From the NCBI GenBank assembly GCA_963773665.1, contig CAVZBZ010000002.1:806001-870000 (forward strand): 64,000 nt of DNA, given 5' to 3'. Position numbers and translations under genes: made by a program. Below, one piece after another: positions 20,801 through 28,193 of this stretch. How positions within the stretch are numbered: position 1 is the first letter of the stretch; the number at the start of each line of letters is the position of its first letter. The stretch comes from DATJLY01 sp963773665 (GTDB lineage Bacteria > Pseudomonadota > Alphaproteobacteria > ATCC43930 > CGMCC-115725). The notes under the pieces were generated by a model. The model saw only the letters and a list, made by a program, of their open reading frames with translations. It was not told where the DNA came from and made no database searches.

Positions 20801-23800
20801 CGTCGTTGCCGCCGCCGCCCTCGAGCGTATCGTCGCCCGAGCTGCCGAGAAGCGTGTCGGCGCCGCTGCCGCCGACCAGCGAATCATCGCCGTCGCCGCC
20901 GCTCAGGACGACGCCCGGGCCGTTGCCGGCATACATCGTATCATTGCCGTCGTCGCCGAAGCCGACGCCCGAGAGCACCGTTATGATGTCGTTGCCGATG
21001 CCGCCATCGAGCGTGCCGGAACCCTGAATAACATCGTTGCCGTCGCCGCCGGACAGCGAGCCGCTGCCGAAGAGCGTATCGTTGCCCGGACCGCCGTCGA
21101 GGCTGCCCGAACCATTGAGGCTGTTATTGCCGCCGCCGCCCTCAAGCGTCGCGTCCGCCGACTGGGAGTACAGCGTGTCGTTGCCGGCGCCGCCTTCGAG
21201 GAGATCGGCACCGGTACCGGTGGACACGGAGATGTTGTCGAGACCGCCCAGAACCGTGTCGTTGCCGTTGCCAGCCACGACGGTGGCCTCGCCATCGACG
21301 GCCGAGATCGAGTCATTGCCGCTACCGAGCGTGAACAGGTCGGACCCGCCCCCGCCGAGGAATGTGTTGTCGCCGCCGCCGGCCGTGACGGTGTCGTTAC
21401 CGCTGCCCAACTGGACGAGATTGTCGCCGTCGCCGAGATAGATCTGGTTGTCGCCGTTGCCGGTCGTGACCGTGTCGTTCCCGGCCCCCGTCGTGCTGTC
21501 GCCCGTGCCGCTCCAATAGACGCTGTTGCCGTCACCGAGTTCGACGAAATCGTTGCCGCCGCCGCCATCGACACGGTCGTTGCCTTGGCCGGCAACGATC
21601 GTATCGGCACCCGAGCCGCCGGTGATTGAATCGTCGAAGCCGGTTCCTACCAGCGAGTCGCCGGCATTGTCCGGAGCATCGATGACGCGGCCGGTGTTCT
21701 GCGGCGAAATCTGGAAGTCGATCTCCGGGAAGCGGACGATCTGGATATTGGTGAGGAGGTCGATCCCCGCGCCGCCGCGATTGTCGGCCACGATGTAATA
21801 GTCTTGGCCACCGATCTGCTCGTAGACGACCGAGTAATCGGCACGCGTTTCGGTCGAACCATACGAATAGTCGGCTACGTTGCTGCCGAGTCCGCCGTCG
21901 AGCGTATCGTTGCCGGCACCGCCATAGAGCGTGTCGGCGCCGGAACCACCGGACAGTAAATCATTCGCGCTGCCGCCGAACAGGCAATCGTCCCCGGAGC
22001 CGCCATCGAGCGTGCTCGTGAAGAACGGGTCGGCATAGAGAATGTCGTTGCCTGCGCCGCCATCGAGGACAACCGAGCCGTACAACACGCCGACCCAGCC
22101 ATAGAGCGAGTCGTTGCCGGCTCCGCCATAGGCCGTGTCGCCAAACGTCGAGATGAAGTCATTGCCGCCGCTGGTATCGTTCGGATCCGTGCTGTCGCCA
22201 TAGATCACGCCAACGTCGTAAGCCGAGATCGTATCGTTGCCGTAGCCGCCGATCAGCGTCGAGCCCGCCCCGCCGGCATCGTCTAGGATGTCGTTGCCGG
22301 CGCCGCCGACCAGAAGGTCAGCGCCTGAACCGGCGATGAGCGTGTTGTTGCCCGCCTGCGGATCGGTCGAATTGTAGGTCGGGGTCGTGTCGTCGCCGTA
22401 GAGAGTACCGTCGCCGCTCAGCAAATTGTTGCCGGTGCCGCCGATCAGGATGCCGCTGCCGCCAGTGTTGGTCAGCGTGTCGTCGCCGGCGCCGCCATCG
22501 AGCGTATTGATGCCCTGGCCGCCATCGAGCGAATCGTTGCCGGCGTCGCCAGTCAGCGAATCATTGCCGGTGCCGCCATAGAGCGTGTCGTCGCCGATGC
22601 CGCCATCGAGCGTGTCGTTGCCGAAGCTGCCATAGAGGACGTCATTGCCGCCGTCGCCGGTGATCGTATCGTCGCCCGGGCCGCCATCGATGATGTCGTT
22701 GCCGGCTTCGCCGTGGATCGTGTCATTGCCGCTGGTATCGAGCACCAGCGACGGGCTGTTGATGGTCTGGCCCGGGTTCGTGTCCTGGGCCTGCCAGCCG
22801 TTCGCCGCGCTGATGTTGTTATCGATGCCGTAGGTGTCGTCGTAGAAAATGCCCGGATGATTCGGGACGAGATAGTATTCCTGATCCTGGAAGACCAGGA
22901 GTTCGATGTTCGCGACGGTCGTGGTGCCGTCCGGACCGCCGCCGCCTTGATCGACGACGGTATAGCTGCCGTCCAAATTGGGTGTGACCGCGTAATCGGC
23001 CAAAGTGCCGCTGTAGAACACGACGTTGTAGCCGGTTCCGCCATCGATGCTGTCGGCACCGCCCGACCCGGCCGTTCCCGAGAAGGAATCGTCGCCCGCT
23101 CCGCCGGACATCGTCGCCGGGCCGCCCGACCCGACCAGACTGTCGTCGCCGGCATCGCCATAGAGCGAGCCCGAGCCGGTGATCGTGTCGTCGCCGGCGC
23201 CGCCGTGGAGCAGACCCGATCCGCTGATGACGTCGTTGCCGCCGACCGGGTCATTCGGATCGGTCGAATCGCCGTAGAGCGTGCCCGTCCCGCTGATCGA
23301 GTCGTTGCCGTACCCGCCGACCAGCAGCCCGGTGCCTTCGAGCGTGTTGCTGCCGTAGGACGCCGCCGCCCCGAGGCCCAGGTCCGGCGCGTAACCGACC
23401 GTAGAACTGTCGCCGTAGAGTGTGCCGTTGCCCTCGATCAGATTGTAGCCCGAGCCGCCGATCAGCAGGTTATTGCCCTGGTAATCGTAGATCGTGTCGT
23501 TGCCGTCGCTGCCCAGGACCGTGTCGTCGCCGCCTTGGCCCTGCAGGCTGTCATCGCCGCTGCCGCCGTCGATGGAATCGTTGCCCCAGCCGCCATAGAT
23601 ACTGTCCGCAGCACCCAGCCCCTCGATCGTGTCGTTGCTGCCCGTGCCGTAGAGCACGTCATCGCCGGCGGTGCCGTTGATGAGCAACCCCGCGCCCGTT
23701 GGTGACCAGCCGTTGAAGTTATCGAGCGTGAAGAGGCCGGGGTTGAGGCTGTCGAACTGGACGATCGTCGTGTAGTTGGTGCCCGAGCCGTCAACGGAGA

Positions 23801-26800
23801 CTTCGAGCAGCGAATTGCTCGAATTGCTCGGATCGCTGATGAGCTCCAGGTAAGGCGCTGCGTTGCCCCCCTGAATGACAAACGGGTTGCTGCCCCCGAC
23901 ATAACCCTGGAGATAGCCGAACACCTCGTCGATGACGACGTTATCGCCGCCAGGCCCGGTCGAGAAATCGGTGATTTCCGCCGTGGCGCCCGAGGCGGTA
24001 TGCCAGTCGAGCTGGTACGTGTCCGCATGGGTGGCCGCATTGGCGCCGCCATTGCCGCCGCCGCCTGTGAAGGTGTCCTGGCCGGCATAGGCGACGTTCT
24101 GGAACAGGTCGTGGCCGCCGCCGCCCTGGAAGACGTTGTTGCCCTGGTAGTCGTTGAACGTGTCGTTGCCAGCGCCGCCGAGCATCGTGTCGTTGCCGGC
24201 GTCACCGGAGAAGTAATTATTGCCGCCGGAGATCAGCGTGTCGCCGGCGGTCAAGTAGTCGTTGCCGTTCCCGCCATAGAGATCGTTGTTGCCCGGACCG
24301 CCATCGAGCGAGTCATTGCCATCGCCGCCCTGGAGCGTGTCGTTGCCGCGCCCGCCGATCAGCGTGTCGTTGCCGAGATCGCCCAGCAGGTTGTCGTCGC
24401 CGTTGGTCCCGGTGACGGAGTCATTGCCGTACCCGGCATAGACCGTCACGCCGCTGCTGCCCTGGCCGGTCAACGTGTCGTCGTTGACCGTGCCGTTGAT
24501 CGTGCCGCTCGCGGCGACGTTGATGCCCTGGTCGCTGAACGGGTTGTAGTCGAGGTTGAAGTTCTGATAGGTGAAGTCCGAGGTCGAATGGCCGTCGAAC
24601 TTCAAGATCGTCTGCCAGCCCGCGCCATCCGGATTGGCCTGCAACAGGACGATGTTGGCGCCGCCCGGAACAAGCTGCAGATAGCCGTTCGTGAACGGAT
24701 TCTCGCCGGTCTGATAGCCCTCCAGCTGGTACAGCAGGTTGGTGAGGTTAACTACGTCGCCGTTGGCGCCGGTCGCGAAATTCGTGATCTCGGCGATGGC
24801 GCCCGAGTGCGAATACCAGTTGATGCTGTAGGTATCCTGGTGTACGGCGCCGCTGTCGCCGAGGGTGTCGGCGCCGGCATAGGCGACGTTCTGGAACAGA
24901 TTGTTGCCGCCCCCGCCATCGACCGAATTATTGCCCCGGTAGTCGGCGAACGTATCGTTCCCGGCACCGCCGATGAGCGTATCGTTGCCGGCACCGCCGT
25001 CGAAATAGTTGTTGCCGCCGGCCGCCGTCAGGCTGTCGTTGCCGCTGCCGCCTACATAGGTGCTGTTGCCGCTGCCGCCCTGGACGACGCTGCCACCGTT
25101 GCCGGCTGCGATGTAATCGTTGCCATTGCCAGTAACGATCAAATCGCTGCCGTTTCCGCCGTAGATATCGTTGCCGCCATTGCCGACGATAACCGTGTCG
25201 TTGCCGCCTTGAGCGTAGATTTGACTGTTGCCGTCACCCTCGGTGATGGAATCGTTGCCGTAACCGCTATACACCGTGTCGTTGCCGTCATTGCCGATCA
25301 GCGTGTCGGCGCTGGCCGAACCCTGAATGACGTCGCTCTGCCCCGCCGGATCGACGTAATAGATGCCGACATTATCCGGCGCGTAGGTCGGCGTGAAATT
25401 GGCGTAAATGAAGTCGGCCGGGACGTGGAAGTCGAACTGGACGACATTCGTCCAGTTCGTACCGGAAGCATCGACCGATACCTGCAGATAGGTCGGATCG
25501 CCGGCGGTCTGGTCCCAGTAGAGCCGCAGATAACCGGCGGTGAACGGATTCTCCCCGGTCTGATAACCGGACAATTGGCCGAGCAGTTCCGTCAGATCGA
25601 CGACATCTCCGCCGACACCGCCCTGGAAATCGGCGATTTCGGCAATCGCCCCCGATCCCTGATACCAGTTGAGCTGGTAGGTATCCTGGTGCGTGTCGCC
25701 GGTGTCCGCGAATGTGTCGGCGCCGCCATAGGCGACATTCTGGAACAGGTTGTTGCCGCCGCCGCCGTCGAACGAGTTGTTGCCCTGATAATCGTCGAAG
25801 GTATCGTTGCCGGAGCCGCCGATCAGCGTGTCGTTGCCGGCACCGCCAAGGAGCAGATTGTTCGGGTCGGTGGCGACGAGGCTGTCATCGCCGCCCTCGC
25901 CGACCAGCGTGTCATTGCCGCCGCCGCCAATCAGCGTGTCGTTGCCGGCCTGGCCGTCGAGATAGTCGTTGCCGGTGCCGCCCGTGATCGAATCGCCGCC
26001 CGCGCCGCCATAGACCGTATCGCCGTCGTCATTGGCGGTAATCGTATCGTCGTCGAAAGTGCCGGCAACAGTATCGGTCCCTGACGGCAGCGTGACGTTT
26101 TCGCCGGCGCCCGTCGGCGAATAGCCGCCGAAATTATAGCTGCTCGTGAAGTCGGACGGCGCATGTCCGTCGAGGATAAGCACGGTGGCCCAGGTCGCGC
26201 CCGAGCCGTCCGTCGAAACCTGCAAGTCGGTCGCGGACGGATTCCCGGAATCGGCGACCAGACGCAAATAGCCCTCGACGAACGGATCCGACCCGCCTGG
26301 CAGACCGGAGAGCACGTGAGTGACCAGATAGGATACGTCGATCACGTCGCCGCCGGCCCCGACCGTAAAGTCGGTTATCTCGGCCGCGGTCGAGCCGGAG
26401 GTCCATTCGAGTTGGTAGGTGTCGCTATGCGCGACCGGCGGGCCGGATGACGCGCCCCCCGTGAAGATGTCGGTGCCGGTTCCGGACGAGACATGCTCGA
26501 ACACGTCGTTGCCGCCGTTGCCGACGAAGACGTTGTTGCCCTGATTGTCGTTGAACGTATCGTTCCCGGCGGAGCCGATCAGCGTGTCGTTGCCGGCATC
26601 GCCCTCGAGCGAGGAATTGCCGACACTGCCCGATGCGTCGATCGAATCGTTGCCGTCGCCGCCGATGAGCGTGTCGTTGCCGCCGCCTGCGCCGGCGATC
26701 AGCGTATCGTCGCCGGCATCGCCGGTCAGGCAATCGTCGCCGGAACCGCTCGCGCCTTCGAGGCAATCGTTGCCGGTGCCGCCGTCGAGCGTGTCGTTGC

Positions 26801-28193
26801 CGGCGCCGCCGTCGATCGTGTCGTTGCCGGTGCCGCCATAGATCGAATCATTGCCGGTGTCGCCAATGAGGGAATCGTCGCCGGCCCCGCCATTGATCGT
26901 GTCGTTACCCGGACCGCCGTCGATGGTGTCGTTGAAGGACGTACCGGAGATCGAATCGTCGCCGGTCGTCGCGCCGGTGCCGACGCCGATATTGACGCCG
27001 ACCTGGCCTTCATTCGGATTGAAGGCCGGGAAGAAATTGTCCTGCAGGACCGTGGTCGGATCGGTGTTGTCGAGCACCAGGAGCGTGCGCCAGCCATAGG
27101 TCGCGCCGGCGCCGTCCGGATCCATCTGCAGCAACGTGTTGCCGCTGCCGTCATCCACGACGCGCAGCAGCCCGTCGGAGAACGGATTGTCGATGCCGTT
27201 GTAGGAACCGAATGTCTGCAGGTCCGACAGCAGCGTGCTCAGATTGATAACGTCGCCGCCCGCCCCGGTCTGGAAGTTGGTGACCGTATCGGGATCGTTG
27301 TTCCAGGCGTAAATGCAGCCGGCGCCGGTGCTGTAGAACGGATTGAGGGAATAGGTGTCGGTGCCCGCGCCACCCGTCAGCACGTCGCCGCCGCCGGAAT
27401 AGAAGGCGACGTCGTTGAAGACGTTGTTGCCGTCTCCGCCGTCGATCGTGTCGTGCCCGTAAAGGGCGTCGATCGTGTCGTTGCCGCTGCCGGCCGTTAC
27501 CGTGTCGTATTGATACGTGGCGATCGAATCGTTGCCGGAGCCGCCGCCGACGATGGTGTCGTAGGAGTTGTCAACGTAAATGGAATCGTTGCCGCCGCCG
27601 CCCACGATCGAATCGTTGTAGTGGCCGATAATCGTGTCGTTGCCGCTGCCGCCCAGGAGCGTGTTGTAGCCATTGTCGGCGTTGAGCGAGTCGCCCGCTG
27701 TGGCGGCGCTGCCGTCGAGGCTGTCGTAGCTGCCGTGATCGAGCAGCGTGTCGGCGCCGCCGGCGCTGCCGATGAGCGTGTCTTGCCCCGACCCGCCGTC
27801 GATAAAGTTGCCGCCGCCGCTGCCGCTCGCCACAAGCAAATCGTTGCCGTCGCCATAGAGTGAATCGCCGCCGGCGCCACTTGAAACGATCGTGTCGTTG
27901 CCGCCATCGCCATAGAGTTGGCTGTGGCCCGAGCCGCCGCTGCCGTCGATCGAATCGTCGCCGAAGCCGCCATGGACCGTGTCGCTGCCGCTGCCGGTGA
28001 CGATCGTGTCGTTGCCTGCGCCGGCATCGATCGAATCGTTGCCGCCACCGCCAACCAGCGAGTCATCGCCGGCACCGCTGACGAACGTGTCGCTGCCGCC
28101 GGAGACTTCGATCGTGTCGTTGTAGGGCGTGCCCGAAAACAGCTCGCCAGACGCCGCGGTGACGATGTCCACCGGTCCCGTGAAGGGCGACAC
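11808..28193 (-). CDS. Giant RTX calcium-binding repeat protein, C-terminal part (secreted)
   Basis: This frame holds 5461 codons, nearly all of them Gly/Asp-rich RTX nonapeptides (GGxGNDxL) that bind calcium and fold as beta-rolls outside the cell. Between repeat blocks lie two linker types. One is a T1SS-target-like module (DTY-N-GGDVIDL-LDG-DNF pattern) near 27.3, 26.4, 25.6, 24.8 and 24.0 kb. The other is a YxVxDxRxGSPDGTDxLxNVExLQF module repeated several times between about 23 and 14.5 kb. The extreme C-terminus (ADHFQF, DVITDFVSGTDVIDL, ending GDYIFH) resembles a type I secretion signal. No catalytic domain is visible. The ORF's first codon is GTG 28193, but its reading sense begins upstream, where it continues the frame from 35913 after a one-base shift. 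It is probably not an independent gene. Confidence 0.85.
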   Translation of the reverse strand: MSPFTGPVDIVTAASGELFSGTPYNDTIEVSGGSDTFVSGAGDDSLVGGGGNDSIDAGAGNDTIVTGSGSDTVHGGFGDDSIDGSGGSGHSQLYGDGGNDTIVSSGAGGDSLYGDGNDLLVASGSGGGNFIDGGSGQDTLIGSAGGADTLLDHGSYDSLDGSAATAGDSLNADNGYNTLLGGSGNDTIIGHYNDSIVGGGGNDSIYVDNSYDTIVGGGSGNDSIATYQYDTVTAGSGNDTIDALYGHDTIDGGDGNNVFNDVAFYSGGGDVLTGGAGTDTYSLNPFYSTGAGCIYAWNNDPDTVTNFQTGAGGDVINLSTLLSDLQTFGSYNGIDNPFSDGLLRVVDDGSGNTLLQMDPDGAGATYGWRTLLVLDNTDPTTVLQDNFFPAFNPNEGQVGVNIGVGTGATTGDDSISGTSFNDTIDGGPGNDTINGGAGDDSLIGDTGNDSIYGGTGNDTIDGGAGNDTLDGGTGNDCLEGASGSGDDCLTGDAGDDTLIAGAGGGNDTLIGGDGNDSIDASGSVGNSSLEGDAGNDTLIGSAGNDTFNDNQGNNVFVGNGGNDVFEHVSSGTGTDIFTGGASSGPPVAHSDTYQLEWTSGSTAAEITDFTVGAGGDVIDVSYLVTHVLSGLPGGSDPFVEGYLRLVADSGNPSATDLQVSTDGSGATWATVLILDGHAPSDFTSSYNFGGYSPTGAGENVTLPSGTDTVAGTFDDDTITANDDGDTVYGGAGGDSITGGTGNDYLDGQAGNDTLIGGGGNDTLVGEGGDDSLVATDPNNLLLGGAGNDTLIGGSGNDTFDDYQGNNSFDGGGGNNLFQNVAYGGADTFADTGDTHQDTYQLNWYQGSGAIAEIADFQGGVGGDVVDLTELLGQLSGYQTGENPFTAGYLRLYWDQTAGDPTYLQVSVDASGTNWTNVVQFDFHVPADFIYANFTPTYAPDNVGIYYVDPAGQSDVIQGSASADTLIGNDGNDTVYSGYGNDSITEGDGNSQIYAQGGNDTVIVGNGGNDIYGGNGSDLIVTGNGNDYIAAGNGGSVVQGGSGNSTYVGGSGNDSLTAAGGNNYFDGGAGNDTLIGGAGNDTFADYRGNNSVDGGGGNNLFQNVAYAGADTLGDSGAVHQDTYSINWYSHSGAIAEITNFATGANGDVVNLTNLLYQLEGYQTGENPFTNGYLQLVPGGANIVLLQANPDGAGWQTILKFDGHSTSDFTYQNFNLDYNPFSDQGINVAASGTINGTVNDDTLTGQGSSGVTVYAGYGNDSVTGTNGDDNLLGDLGNDTLIGGRGNDTLQGGDGNDSLDGGPGNNDLYGGNGNDYLTAGDTLISGGNNYFSGDAGNDTMLGGAGNDTFNDYQGNNVFQGGGGHDLFQNVAYAGQDTFTGGGGNGGANAATHADTYQLDWHTASGATAEITDFSTGPGGDNVVIDEVFGYLQGYVGGSNPFVIQGGNAAPYLELISDPSNSSNSLLEVSVDGSGTNYTTIVQFDSLNPGLFTLDNFNGWSPTGAGLLINGTAGDDVLYGTGSNDTIEGLGAADSIYGGWGNDSIDGGSGDDSLQGQGGDDTVLGSDGNDTIYDYQGNNLLIGGSGYNLIEGNGTLYGDSSTVGYAPDLGLGAAASYGSNTLEGTGLLVGGYGNDSISGTGTLYGDSTDPNDPVGGNDVISGSGLLHGGAGDDTITGSGSLYGDAGDDSLVGSGGPATMSGGAGDDSFSGTAGSGGADSIDGGTGYNVVFYSGTLADYAVTPNLDGSYTVVDQGGGGPDGTTTVANIELLVFQDQEYYLVPNHPGIFYDDTYGIDNNISAANGWQAQDTNPGQTINSPSLVLDTSGNDTIHGEAGNDIIDGGPGDDTITGDGGNDVLYGSFGNDTLDGGIGDDTLYGGTGNDSLTGDAGNDSLDGGQGINTLDGGAGDDTLTNTGGSGILIGGTGNNLLSGDGTLYGDDTTPTYNSTDPQAGNNTLIAGSGADLLVGGAGNDILDDAGGAGSTLIGGYGNDTISAYDVGVIYGDSTDPNDTSGGNDFISTFGDTAYGGAGNDSLYGWVGVLYGSVVLDGGAGNDILYADPFFTSTLDGGSGDDCLFGGSANDLLSGGSGADTLYGGAGNDTLDGGLGSNVADYSYGSTETRADYSVVYEQIGGQDYYIVADNRGGAGIDLLTNIQIVRFPEIDFQISPQNTGRVIDAPDNAGDSLVGTGFDDSITGGSGADTIVAGQGNDRVDGGGGNDFVELGDGNSVYWSGTGDSTTGAGNDTVTTGNGDNQIYLGDGDNLVQLGSGNDTVTAGGGDNTFLGGGGSDLFTLGSGNDSISAVDGEATVVAGNGNDTVLGGLDNISVSTGTGADLLEGGAGNDTLYSQSADATLEGGGGNNSLNGSGSLDGGPGNDTLFGSGSLSGGDGNDVIQGSGTLDGGIGNDIITVLSGVGFGDDGNDTMYAGNGPGVVLSGGDGDDSLVGGSGADTLLGSSGDDTLEGGGGNDVIYGGSGNDVAIYSGDLVNYSITFNPADGSFTVQDLRPGSPDGTDLLIGVETLQFADQAYSLPAGNPNIGLYLVGTNFDDILSGDFGPDTIIGNDGNDILSGDAGNDSIDGGAGNDVIDGGDGNDTLIGGPGDDRIYGGAGADVVYGDGTDYSNTAGGNDTIDGGDGDDTIHGGGGNDVITDVSGNNQLYGDSGNDFIEGTGLLDGGDGNDTLYGTGLADTLRGDAGDDVLSGALGGIDLIEGGDGNDTISGTGTLDGGTGQDYVGSFFSSGQLIGGDGNDTLYGTGTLYGDSTDPNDPSGGNDLINTRNSTAFGGAGDDTLIGNMTDPYSGIIISGNELLSGGAGDDSLDGGVSGNDTLLGGDGNDTLHGGTGNDSIDGGDGNDLAIWDSTRAYSSIVYDQFGGDFYVIDESLFASNAANNLAAYVAGTLQPGSSQGLDTVVNVETFQFTDLASFNPVALGNTGDLIGFSIAGVAGQLAAETLVGTANDNIIVGSDGDDLLLGGVGNDIIVGGTGNFNPDGYTGNDTIDAGDGNDVILAGDGNNSLVGGAGNDVINFGVGNDTVYTDDTAGGISYNPLFGYHPDADGTGNNTVFGGDGANLVVTGNGDDQITLGNGNNVVILGSGQNRVNVGLGNSTVLAGDGGDTVSAAGYFGGSGHNLFIGGAGDDALSGGGTLLGNAGNDYLSSGDNNFNSSLIGGDGSNTLYGNGTLYGNSTDLSSVIGGNDLINTTSDTAWGGPGNDTLLGLMYTADGSPYSGNEQLIGGAGNNSLAGFGGDDTLIGGSQGASPLADGNNTLDGGDGNDLLIGGSGNDVFTGGAGNDTIIGGGTTGGGFDVAEYDGLRADYTVTQNGHVVTADYIAAGNFVTDAPVFVTDNRNGSPDGTDKLLNVQELQFSDGFYVAAENPGVKIDDSASVTNDVITDINHHPAGLPYPGSGDDTILGGFGSDTIDGLDGSDSIDGGAGSDSIIGDTGDNVISGGAGNDTIYAATVGGSTTDGDNSVSGGADNDLIFGGNGDDTLDGGDGNDTIYGGGGADFVTGDAGTDSLSGGDGNDTVIAGIEYGLLQSGDPNAATDAYASDGNGTDPAGSTLDGGSGNDCLIGGARNDLMTGDAGNDTILGLDGNDTISDLQGANSLSGGGGNDYIVGSGTLSGDEGNDYLVGSPGSDSIDGGAGNDTAAYTGVRDGYSVALDPTTGDLWVMDHSGIDTPVDPTFGADGFDSLSNVEALGFADGQVALTGGGAIPVGVVIDDLGAAGPATILGAPTGDNILIGSDGSDSIDAGTGNSYVNGELGDDTITAEGAGDNFIRAGAGNDVVDLTANTGNNFVSGGDGDDLILGGNGGSTLDGDYGNDTIIGGSGNNSIDGGHDQNLLEGGAGNDTIVATDASNTLIGGDGNDSLYGGTGQFGLSSLEGDAGNDVLQGTGTLDGGTGNDTLVGTGLDDLLIGGDGNDSISGSGNLIGGSGNDTIVGTSLSPASLIRYVTDGHGGTLVQLNDNPGGAADWTTIVSLANVTPGTSINTLPTHEPVGPGLFITGISGGQVLLGTTGNDTFFDSTGSDTFVGDGGSDAFLGVSGSTGFQLYTAHGTDDPQHGATYYLAWQPGDAAAQITDFNPVIDSLVFTDVLVSVSALNGGDGNDSISGDGDLIGGTGYDTLVGDGTLDGTAGSASTPGGPTGDVLTGLSGNDTLLGGAGDDTLTGGDGDNSLDGGGGNNLALYAGPRDHYTVTYDGTDSDGNDLYLVVDNFNDVGADLGHTDILVNVQELHFGDGTNLLLSPATVGYSYNGSTADDSINAITGSVIAGHLIPPAIGPDTLEGYGGNDTLVGNDAGDVLLGDDGNDSLVGGAGADCLDGGDGNDTMVGGGGNDTFVVANAGDVVIETAGSDELVLTSLNAYTLPANIANLTFNGAGGFAGTGNTLDNMITGGAGNDTLIGGGGSDTLDGAGGTDVVVFTGPLATGGIDNYSLSQGASGLTVVDLRAGSPDGTELLKNIEDLQFANVLVTLGTTGNDSVVGTAVSDTFLGLGGNDTFNGSAGQGLLVETSARSDYTVTQDALGNFTATDTRAGSPDGSVYLVHVAAIQFSDQLMSLGVAGIDKVATLPSVTLTGTPGNDTLVAIGGNNKLTGLGGNDSLVGASGNDSLSGGAGFDTMIGGGGNDSFSVDNSNDVVLQSPGGSSLIYSTAPIYTLPVNVDTLSVALAGGIGIGNSDPDKMTVATTGGAALQAGSGNDTLVGNTGADTLTAGAGNDCLIGGGGADMMFGGAGLDTIDGRQGAASMVGGQGNDLFLVDSQLDVIQVAAGTGSDTVNSYASNYALSPNIFELKVVVAGGTGVGNASDNLMTLTNGGGVLFGADGNDTLTGGAGNDSLDGGNGNDSLYGGAGTDSLSGEAGNDTLIAGSGPDTLDGGAGNDSLSAPGNFSSLIGGSGNDTLVASGASETLDGSLGGADSIRGSGANDLLLSGSGGATLVGSGTGDTLQSGAGSDSLSVSGSGDLAKGGGGNDTLLGTGSFDTLDGSLGGADSIHGMGANDLLLAGSGNATLFGGGPDESLVGGTGHASLSVSGLDDTITAGTGSSTLMGFGTGEVLDGSLGGADSISASGTDDSLIAGSGGATLVGSGTGDTLHSGAGSDSLSASGLDDLATGGGGHDSLLGSGTGDTLDGSLGGADSIHATATATDDLLLAGSGGATLLDNGTGDTLTSGAGSDSLTTTGLDALVTGGGGNDTLVSSGTGDTLDGSLGGADSIHATATGTDNLLLAGSGNATLSGGGTGDTLDGGAGHDSLSVSGLDDLITAGVGVSTLSGSGTGDTLDGSLGVGADSIHASGPNDLLLAGSGNATLSGGGAGDSLYGGAGNDSLSISGAGSFVQAGSGGSSLLGGAGANETLEGGAGNDSILAGSGGNSLIGGAGDDTLHSGAGADTLTGGDGADHFQFHQGKADGDVITDFVSGTDVIDLYGFNNATATFTELGATDQWQISDGINPIETITLANNAHPHAGDYIFH
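12290..13560 (-). repeat. Tandem repeat of 219-225 bp (73-75 residues) near the RTX C-terminus
   Basis: A block reading roughly SGTGDTLDGSLGGADSIHA, then NDLLLAGSGNATL, then GTGDTLxSGAGSDSLSxSGLDDL recurs in register. The codons for DGSLGGADSI fall at about 12376, 12601, 12826, 13045, 13264 and 13483, giving spacings of 225, 225, 219, 219 and 219 bp. All are multiples of three. Copies differ at scattered positions, so the array is old enough to have drifted yet keeps its period. Confidence 0.85.

Noticed and set aside
14577..21629. A 2350-codon open frame on the + strand, rich in Val/Ala/Arg repeats
   Set aside because: It is exactly antisense to the RTX repeats. The GGxGxDxL codons read backwards give a stop-free, repetitive Val-Ala-Asp frame. 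The many other long + strand frames between 12 and 36 kb have the same cause.
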